This document shows, in pieces, positions 48,794 through 53,887 of a DNA stretch of 53,887 bases; position 1 is the first letter of the stretch, and each line of letters begins with the position of its first letter. Source of the DNA: a bacterium (GTDB lineage: Bacteria; Patescibacteriota; Saccharimonadia; Saccharimonadales; Saccharimonadaceae); assembly GCA_030429445.1 (NCBI GenBank), contig JAUIFG010000006.1, forward strand, positions 1-53,887, in the 5' to 3' direction. The translations under genes and the position numbers were made by a program. The notes beneath the pieces are model-generated. The model ran no database searches and was not told the DNA's origin. It saw only the letters and a program-made list of their open reading frames with translations.

Positions 48794-49162
48794 TTAGAGT
48801 ACCTCCGGTGCAAGGCTAATAATTTTTGTATAGCCTTTATCACGTAACTCACGTGGTACTGGACCAAATACGCGAGTTGCTCGTGGAACTTTTTCGTCAT
48901 CAATGATAACCGCTGCATTGTCATCAAAACGAATAGTACTGCCGTCTTTACGTTGAATCTGATCACGAGTTCGAACAATAACTGCCTTGACGACAGATTT
49001 CTTCTTTACTTGACCAGTTGGGTTAGCAACTTTGACGCTCGCAACTATTGTGTCGCCAACGTGCGCATAACGACGACCCGTACCACCAAGAACTCGAATA
49101 CATAGAAGCTCCTTGGCGCCACTATTGTCGGTGACTTTTACTCGAGACTGTTGTTGAATCAT
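48794..49162 (-). CDS. rplN: 50S ribosomal protein L14
   Basis: 122 aa. [20 protein letters not shown] and [22 protein letters not shown] are diagnostic. ATGA overlap with rpsQ at 49159-49162. Confidence 0.97.
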   Translation of the reverse strand: MIQQQSRVKVTDNSGAKELLCIRVLGGTGRRYAHVGDTIVASVKVANPTGQVKKKSVVKAVIVRTRDQIQRKDGSTIRFDDNAAVIIDDEKVPRATRVFGPVPRELRDKGYTKIISLAPEVL

Positions 49163-49434
49163 ACGGCCTCCTCTTCTTTCAGCTCGACACTACCTTTAGA
49201 CTTCGTCTCGATGAGATCAAGCGTGAAACTCTTTGTCTTTGAGATTGGACGAACCTCTCGAATGCGTACCTTGTCGCCAACGTGCGCTTCATTTTTAGGA
49301 TCGTGCGAGGTATATTTGCGACTAACTGTATATTGCTTGCCATAAAGGGGATGTGTTTCGCGAGTTGTTACCGTCACGGTAATTGTTTTATCGCGGGCGT
49401 CAGAAGTGACGATACCTGTCAAAAATTTAGTCAT
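49159..49434 (-). CDS. rpsQ: 30S ribosomal protein S17
   Basis: 91 aa. [39 protein letters not shown] and [18 protein letters not shown] are diagnostic. It overlaps rpmC by eight bases. Confidence 0.96.
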   Translation of the reverse strand: MTKFLTGIVTSDARDKTITVTVTTRETHPLYGKQYTVSRKYTSHDPKNEAHVGDKVRIREVRPISKTKSFTLDLIETKSKGSVELKEEEAV

Positions 49435-49657
49435 TTGTATCTCCTTTTAGTTCATGCGCTCGGGCTGCAGTTTTGAGCCTCGCAATTTCCTTACGAATAT
49501 GTGTGATTGCACGAGGATTAACCAACTCACCAGCACGATGGCTGCGACGAGTTTCCATCATCTCAGCTTGCTTGGCCGCAAGTGCTACTCGAACATCTTC
49601 GAGTGACTTCACTTCTACTGCCTTTCTTGTAGTTTTTGGGGTAGTTTTCGTTGCCAT
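49427..49657 (-). CDS. rpmC: 50S ribosomal protein L29
   Basis: 76 aa. The SLEDVRVALAAKQAEMMETR and INPRAITHIRKEIAR-like NPRAITHIRKEIARLKT segments identify it. The first ~15 residues are a Lys/Thr-rich extension. It sits near the exit tunnel. Confidence 0.94.
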   Translation of the reverse strand: MATKTTPKTTRKAVEVKSLEDVRVALAAKQAEMMETRRSHRAGELVNPRAITHIRKEIARLKTAARAHELKGDTND

Positions 49658-49658
49658 A

Positions 49659-50072
49659 CTACACCTCCTCTCGCATGATAAATCGCGTCTTTACTGGTAG
49701 TTTATGTCCCGCTAGACGCATCGCTTCACGAGCTGTCTCTTCGGTTACGCCCTTCATCTCGAACAAAACAGTACCAGCTTTGACTTTAGCTGCAAAAAAC
49801 TCGGGATTTCCCTTACCGCTGCCCATCTTGACATCCTGTGGCTTACGAGTACGAGGAGTGTGCGGGAATATTCGGATCCAAATTTTACCGCCACGCTTGA
49901 TATAGCGAGTCATTGCCTGACGAGCTGATTCAATCTGCCTTGATGTAATGTCATCATTTGTTAGTGCCTGTAGACCATAGTCGCCAAATGCAATGTAGTG
50001 TCCACGAGTTGCAACACCAGCGTTTTTACCTTTTCGAACCTTTCGATACTTTGTCTTTTTCGGAATTAACAT
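49659..50072 (-). CDS. rplP: 50S ribosomal protein L16
   Basis: 137 aa. [40 protein letters not shown] and RMGSGKG-like [12 protein letters not shown] are diagnostic; helps position A-site tRNA. Confidence 0.97.
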   Translation of the reverse strand: MLIPKKTKYRKVRKGKNAGVATRGHYIAFGDYGLQALTNDDITSRQIESARQAMTRYIKRGGKIWIRIFPHTPRTRKPQDVKMGSGKGNPEFFAAKVKAGTVLFEMKGVTEETAREAMRLAGHKLPVKTRFIMREEV

Positions 50073-50074
50073 AT

Positions 50075-50710
50075 CTACTCGCTCCTCTCACCCTTGTAAA
50101 TCCATACTTTGACACCGATAATACCAACACCTGGCGCATTCGCGCGAGCAGTGTGGAAGCTTATATCAGCACGAAGTGTATGAAGTGGCACAGAGCCCTC
50201 GATAACTTTTTCGCGACGAGCCATTTCTGCGTTATTTAGTCGACCCGACACTTGAATACGAATACCTTTTGCACCTGCGTTCATCGTGTTTTGTGCAGTC
50301 ATTTTCATTGCGCGACGGAAATTGATACGTCGTTCTAGCTGACGAGCGATATTCTCGGCAACCAATTTTGCATCAAGTTCTGGTCGTTTCACTTCCTCGA
50401 TGTTAATTCGAACAGGCAAACTTGCCATCTTTTCGATTTGAGCTTTGAGCTCTGCGACGCCAGAACCACCTCGGCCAATCACAACACCAGCTTTGGCGGT
50501 GTGAATTGTTACGGTGATTAGATTTGGTGACCGTTCAACTTCAACACGACTGATTGTCGGACGAGATGCAAACTTTTTTTCAACCAATTCACGGATTTCA
50601 GTGTCTTCATGGAGCCACTTCGCAAAATCGCGCTTGCCAGCAAACCAACGTGAATTCCAGTTCTTGTGGACCTGCAGGCGAAAACTTAGTGGGTTAATCT
50701 TTTGTCCCAT
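50075..50710 (-). CDS. rpsC: 30S ribosomal protein S3
   Basis: 211 aa. [20 protein letters not shown], the KH motif [17 protein letters not shown] and [20 protein letters not shown] are diagnostic. Part of the mRNA entry channel. Confidence 0.97.
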   Translation of the reverse strand: MGQKINPLSFRLQVHKNWNSRWFAGKRDFAKWLHEDTEIRELVEKKFASRPTISRVEVERSPNLITVTIHTAKAGVVIGRGGSGVAELKAQIEKMASLPVRINIEEVKRPELDAKLVAENIARQLERRINFRRAMKMTAQNTMNAGAKGIRIQVSGRLNNAEMARREKVIEGSVPLHTLRADISFHTARANAPGVGIIGVKVWIYKGERSE

Positions 50711-51141
50711 TATTTCTTCTCCTCTTTCTTCTCGTCGGTTGCTTTAGTGGCTACCGGCTTTTTCTTTGGCTTTTCGACACCAGACACTTCGACCAAGATG
50801 TGGCTGGTTTTCTTTTCAAACGGCAACGCTCGACCGCGGCTTGCTGGCTTAAAGCGACGCATACGCGGACCAGTCGTTACATTCAGAGTTGTAATAACAA
50901 GGCTTTTTCCATCCAAACCGTGGTTATTTACTGCATTTGCTTTCGCGCTTTCGATAACCTTCTTTACAGGTAGTGCGGCACGACGTGGTACGTGCTCGAG
51001 AATGACTAGTGCATCAACAACAGTACGATTGCGCACTAAAGCGGCAACGATGCTCACCTTGCGTGGAGTTTGATCGATACCTCGCGCAATGGCACGGACA
51101 GTCGTATTGGCAGCAGCTTTGACTTTTGTCTCTTTAGCCAT
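50710..51141 (-). CDS. rplV: 50S ribosomal protein L22 with Lys-rich tail
   Basis: 143 aa. TPRKVSIVAALVRNRTVVDA and RGRALPFEKKTSHILVEV identify it; its beta-hairpin lines the exit tunnel. The last ~25 residues are Lys/Glu-rich. One-base overlap with rpsC. Confidence 0.96.
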   Translation of the reverse strand: MAKETKVKAAANTTVRAIARGIDQTPRKVSIVAALVRNRTVVDALVILEHVPRRAALPVKKVIESAKANAVNNHGLDGKSLVITTLNVTTGPRMRRFKPASRGRALPFEKKTSHILVEVSGVEKPKKKPVATKATDEKKEEKK

Positions 51142-51143
51142 GA

Positions 51144-51407
51144 CTATTTCTCCTTGCCCCCGTGCTTGCGGAATTTACGCGTTGGCGAAAATTCTCCTAG
51201 TTTGTGGCCAACCATATTCTCATTGACAACAACAGGGATGTGCATGCGGCCATTGTGTACAGCAACTGTTCGACCCACCATTTCTGGGGTGATAGTGCTT
51301 GCACGCGCCCATGTTTTTATAACTGTTCGATCATCGAGGCTCAGAGCAGCTACTTTTTTAGCTAGCTTGGCATCGACGAATGGACCTTTTTTAAGTGATC
51401 GACTCAT
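51144..51407 (-). CDS. rpsS: 30S ribosomal protein S19
   Basis: 87 aa. [39 protein letters not shown] and [17 protein letters not shown] are diagnostic. Confidence 0.97.
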   Translation of the reverse strand: MSRSLKKGPFVDAKLAKKVAALSLDDRTVIKTWARASTITPEMVGRTVAVHNGRMHIPVVVNENMVGHKLGEFSPTRKFRKHGGKEK

Positions 51408-51410
51408 GTC

Positions 51411-52250
51411 TTACCTCTTCCTCTTCGCTTCGTGGCGATTTTTAACAATTAATCCCGCCGTGTCTTTACGTCGGCGCGTTCGATAACCAAGTGTCAATTG
51501 ACCCCATGGAGTACGTGGCGGCTTGCCGGGACCATGACGACCACCGTCACCACCACCATGCGGGTGATCTGCGGCGTTCATGACAACACCACGAACAGTT
51601 GGGCGAAGCCCTTTGCGACGCTTACGTCCAGCGGAACCGATTTTAATGTTTTGGTGCTGGACGTTACCAACCACACCAATTGCAGCAGTTGCTTCAATGC
51701 GGAATCGACGAACTTCACCAGACGGTAGGCGTACTTGAGCGTAGTCACCTTCTTTGGCCATTAGCTGCGCCTTGGCGCCAGCACTTCGAACCATTTGAGC
51801 ACCTTTGCCTGCGGTAATTTCAATAGCATAGATCTGGCTACCGACAGGAATCTGTCCTAGAGGCAGTCGGTTGCTACTTTCGATAGGAGCATCGGCACCA
51901 CTGTGGATCTTCTTGCCTTTTTTCATACTAGTATCCGCAAGTATGTAGTGGTATAGGCCGTGTTGATCCTTGATCCGCGCAATACGCGCGCTACGGTTTG
52001 GATCGTATTCGATCTCTTCAACAGTAGCTTTTATACCAGCTGCTAGGTTGTGATTCATCAAACGATAGTGCCGCTTAACACCACCACCGCGATGACGAAC
52101 AGTAATGCGACCAGTGTTGTTGCGACCTGCATTTTGCTTTTTACTCTTTACAAGACTCTTGAGTGGTTTACGAGTTGTAATTTCGCTCATATCTTGAGAT
52201 GTCATGCCTCGCCTAGACGGAGTTGTTGGGTTGTAAGCTTTAATCGGCAT
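51411..52250 (-). CDS. rplB: 50S ribosomal protein L2
   Basis: 279 aa from ATG 52250. MPIKAYNPTTPSRRGMTSQD, RHRGGGVKRHYR and the peptidyl-transferase-proximal MNAADHPHGGGDGGR are diagnostic. Confidence 0.97.
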   Translation of the reverse strand: MPIKAYNPTTPSRRGMTSQDMSEITTRKPLKSLVKSKKQNAGRNNTGRITVRHRGGGVKRHYRLMNHNLAAGIKATVEEIEYDPNRSARIARIKDQHGLYHYILADTSMKKGKKIHSGADAPIESSNRLPLGQIPVGSQIYAIEITAGKGAQMVRSAGAKAQLMAKEGDYAQVRLPSGEVRRFRIEATAAIGVVGNVQHQNIKIGSAGRKRRKGLRPTVRGVVMNAADHPHGGGDGGRHGPGKPPRTPWGQLTLGYRTRRRKDTAGLIVKNRHEAKRKR

Positions 52251-52251
52251 A

Positions 52252-52569
52252 TTACTTCTCCTCCTTTGCGGCTTCTTGTTCAGTGAACACCTGGATGCTA
52301 TCACCCTTAGCAAGTGTTACATAAGCCTTTTTGGCATCTTTGCGCTTTGTTGTACCTGGGTAGCGCTTTGCTCCGCGGTTAAAGCGAATGGCCTTGCCAC
52401 TTTGAACAGCTGTCTTTACAGCCACAACTTTGACATCATATTGCTTTTCAACACTCTCGGCGATGTCGTTCTTTGTTGCATCAAGAGGTACGTTAAATAC
52501 ATAGACACCATCCTGTGACTGTGCATATGCTTTTTCTGTTGCTCGGGGGTAAACAAATACGTTAGCCAT
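52252..52569 (-). CDS. rplW: 50S ribosomal protein L23
   Basis: 105 aa. PRATEKAYAQSQDGVYVFNV, KNDIAESVEKQYDVKVVAV and NRGAKRYPGTTKRKDAKKAY identify it. It docks SRP and trigger factor at the exit site. Confidence 0.96.
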   Translation of the reverse strand: MANVFVYPRATEKAYAQSQDGVYVFNVPLDATKNDIAESVEKQYDVKVVAVKTAVQSGKAIRFNRGAKRYPGTTKRKDAKKAYVTLAKGDSIQVFTEQEAAKEEK

Positions 52570-52570
52570 G

Positions 52571-53197
52571 TTATTTAACCTCCCTAGTCAGCCAGTCTTT
52601 GATAACTGGAACTGATTTTGTTGAAAGCACAATGTGATCTGCGTTGAGAATATGGAAAACATTAAGGTATGTCGCACCGACAAGAATAACATTTTGCAGG
52701 TTTGATGTTGCACGGATAAGCTGCGGAGTTTTTTCATCGACAACCAATAGAACCTTGCGATCAAACTTGTTCGCCTCTAGAAACTTAACAATTTCTGATG
52801 TTTTACCAGTTGTCACAACATCCTTGACAACAACTTTCTTTGCTTGATGCGCCAATGTTAGAGCCTGACGAAGCGCTACGCGCTTGCTCGTTGTAGATAG
52901 TTTTTTCGAGTAGTTTTCGTTACCTCGAGGACCAAAGACAACACCACCGCCACGCCAGATTGGGTTTCGTGTACTACCAAATCGCGCTCGTCCAGTACCC
53001 TTTTGCTTCCATGGTTTTTTACCACCACCACGGACTTCACCACGTTGCAACGTTGTTGCGCTCGCAAGGCGGTTGTTTGCCAAATATGCGTCATACGCTA
53101 ACTTGACGAGTTCGTGATTTGCAACCTCAACATTAAATACTTCCTTTGGAAGGCTCGCAGCCTTTGGCGCTGCTGTCGTTTTTGCAGTTTCAGCCAT
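52571..53197 (-). CDS. rplD: 50S ribosomal protein L4
   Basis: 208 aa. GGGKKPWKQKGTGRARFGST and NPIWRGGGVVFGPRGNENYS are the L4 tunnel-loop hallmarks. The start overlaps the rplC stop by one base. In many bacteria L4 represses the S10 operon. Confidence 0.97.
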   Translation of the reverse strand: MAETAKTTAAPKAASLPKEVFNVEVANHELVKLAYDAYLANNRLASATTLQRGEVRGGGKKPWKQKGTGRARFGSTRNPIWRGGGVVFGPRGNENYSKKLSTTSKRVALRQALTLAHQAKKVVVKDVVTTGKTSEIVKFLEANKFDRKVLLVVDEKTPQLIRATSNLQNVILVGATYLNVFHILNADHIVLSTKSVPVIKDWLTREVK

Positions 53198-53811
53198 TAT
53201 GCCTTTCCTCCTATCTCGATAAGTCCTTTGTTGGGGCCAGGGACAGCGCCACGAAGACCAATCAAGTTATTTGTCTGATCAACATAGGCAACGACAAGGT
53301 TTTTTACTGTCACACGATCATGCCCCATGCGTCCAGCCATTCTTTTGCCTTTGAAGACTTTTTGCGGATACATTGATCCGATAGAGCCGGGCTTTCGAAC
53401 GTTACCGTTACCACCGTGAGTTTTCTTGCTCGTGTTAAAGTTATGTCGTTTCACTGTACCGGCAAACCCTTTACCTTTGCTCGTGCCTGTCGCGTCAACA
53501 ATGTCGCCCAGCTCAAACTGGCTTACATCGATTGAATCACCGACTTTCACGCCTTCGGGTAGGTCTGCAACGCGAATTTCCCGAATATGTTTCGGGGTCA
53601 CTTGAGCAGGTTTAACGTGTCCTGCAACGGCCTTGCTCAGGTTCTTACCCTCACCATATGCCACTTGAACTGCGTTGTAGCCGTCTGATTCGACGGACTT
53701 GACCTGAGTCACAGTCACAGGGCCAGCCTGAATCAATGTCACTGGAATAGCGACACCATCCTTGCTGATGATTTGGGTCATACCAATTTTGGTACCGAGA
53801 AGTGCTTTCAT
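53197..53811 (-). CDS. rplC: 50S ribosomal protein L3
   Basis: 204 aa. LLGTKIGMTQIISKDGVAIP, KKTHGGNGNVRKPGSIGS and GKRMAGRMGHDRVTVKNL are diagnostic. GGGAG is the SD. It is the first S10-cluster gene visible; rpsJ would lie beyond the window. Confidence 0.97.
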   Translation of the reverse strand: MKALLGTKIGMTQIISKDGVAIPVTLIQAGPVTVTQVKSVESDGYNAVQVAYGEGKNLSKAVAGHVKPAQVTPKHIREIRVADLPEGVKVGDSIDVSQFELGDIVDATGTSKGKGFAGTVKRHNFNTSKKTHGGNGNVRKPGSIGSMYPQKVFKGKRMAGRMGHDRVTVKNLVVAYVDQTNNLIGLRGAVPGPNKGLIEIGGKA

Positions 53812-53828
53812 AGCGCTTTGCTCCCATC

Positions 53829-53887
53829 TAAAACTCTTGGCGGCTGGTGGTTTCCTCTGTTACGAGGACCTTCCAATTCACCAAGAG
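53829..53887 (-). promoter_or_regulatory. structured region just upstream of rplC (cut by window end)
   Basis: On the minus strand CTCTTGG (53881-53887) pairs with CCAAGAG (53834-53840), with an inner GGTCCTC/GAGGaaACC stem, followed by TTTTAG. This resembles a terminator or attenuator ahead of rplC. An open frame through it also ends at that TAG, so it could instead be the end of an upstream gene. Confidence 0.4.

Noticed and set aside
48793-48978. N-terminal extension of rplX
   Set aside because: It lies entirely within rplN in another frame; the L24 core starts at the ATG 48792.
1-53887. CRISPR arrays, insertion sequences, rRNA genes, integrase or attachment sites
   Set aside because: Searched by eye on both strands; no regularly spaced repeats, transposase or integrase frames, or rRNA segments were seen, despite the accessory insertions around tRNA-Trp.

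Overview
This window reads as a piece of a reduced, moderately AT-rich bacterial chromosome from the Candidate Phyla Radiation, most likely Candidatus Saccharibacteria (TM7). Evidence seen directly: the S10/spc/alpha ribosomal clusters are intact and in standard order, but rpmD (L30) is missing between rpsE and rplO, as is known for CPR bacteria. S14, L36, L33 and S4 are all cysteine-free forms. Gene packing is tight, with many 1-8 nt overlaps. A lone chorismate mutase appears without its pathway. The phylum call is inference from these traits and needs a 16S or ribosomal-protein tree.

Layout. 1-3203 (+): two tandem, partly identical Cys-rich RCC1-repeat surface proteins; the second shows a prepilin-like N-terminus and the first is cut by the window edge. 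3261-7117: a DUF2236/MpaB-type haem protein, then a thymidylate module (tmk, dcd, folA, thyA). 7214-8209: rplA with a long N-terminal extension. 8442-11341: an MFS exporter and two small, strongly promoted micro-operons, each encoding a 71-100 aa protein plus a tiny Arg/Trp-rich peptide. 11342-16808: a FAD oxidoreductase, membrane and hypothetical proteins, and rplK. 16859-17818: nusG and secE. 17975-29365: a secreted serine protease, glycosyltransferase, YgjP-type metallopeptidase, P-loop kinase, orphan histidine kinase, small Cys-rich and small membrane proteins, an orphan 237 aa protein with a structured leader, a GH43-like lipoprotein, a zinc-ribbon protein and an ABC-2 exporter. 29671-32699: tRNA-Trp, a ccdA/thioredoxin pair, rpmG, an acyl-ACP desaturase and a tRNA Thr-Tyr-Thr cluster. 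32777-38099: a TPR protein, holB, an RluA-type synthase, trpS, chorismate mutase and a pair of paralogous unknowns. 38179-53811 (-): rpsI back to rplC, interrupted after secY by a sortase and an unknown gene.

How it fits together. Reading the minus strand from 32.7 kb down to 7.2 kb gives tRNA-Thr, tRNA-Tyr, tRNA-Thr, rpmG, tRNA-Trp, secE, nusG, rplK, rplA. That is the classical bacterial cluster in its original order and strand, opened up by about 12 kb of accessory genes between tRNA-Trp and secE and about 7.5 kb between rplK and rplA. The inserted genes are mostly envelope, secretion and unknown functions. Several match each other in logic: CcdA plus a membrane thioredoxin could supply disulfide chemistry for the Cys-rich RCC1 proteins, and a sortase sits directly after secY.

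Expression signals are unusually readable. Many accessory genes have a -10 hexamer only 6-9 nt before the ATG, implying leaderless or near-leaderless mRNAs. Housekeeping genes and the micro-operons have near-consensus -35/-10 promoters and Shine-Dalgarno (SD) sites. Several accessory transcription units end with two successive hairpins. One terminator, after rplK, appears to double as promoter and ribosome-binding site of the next gene.
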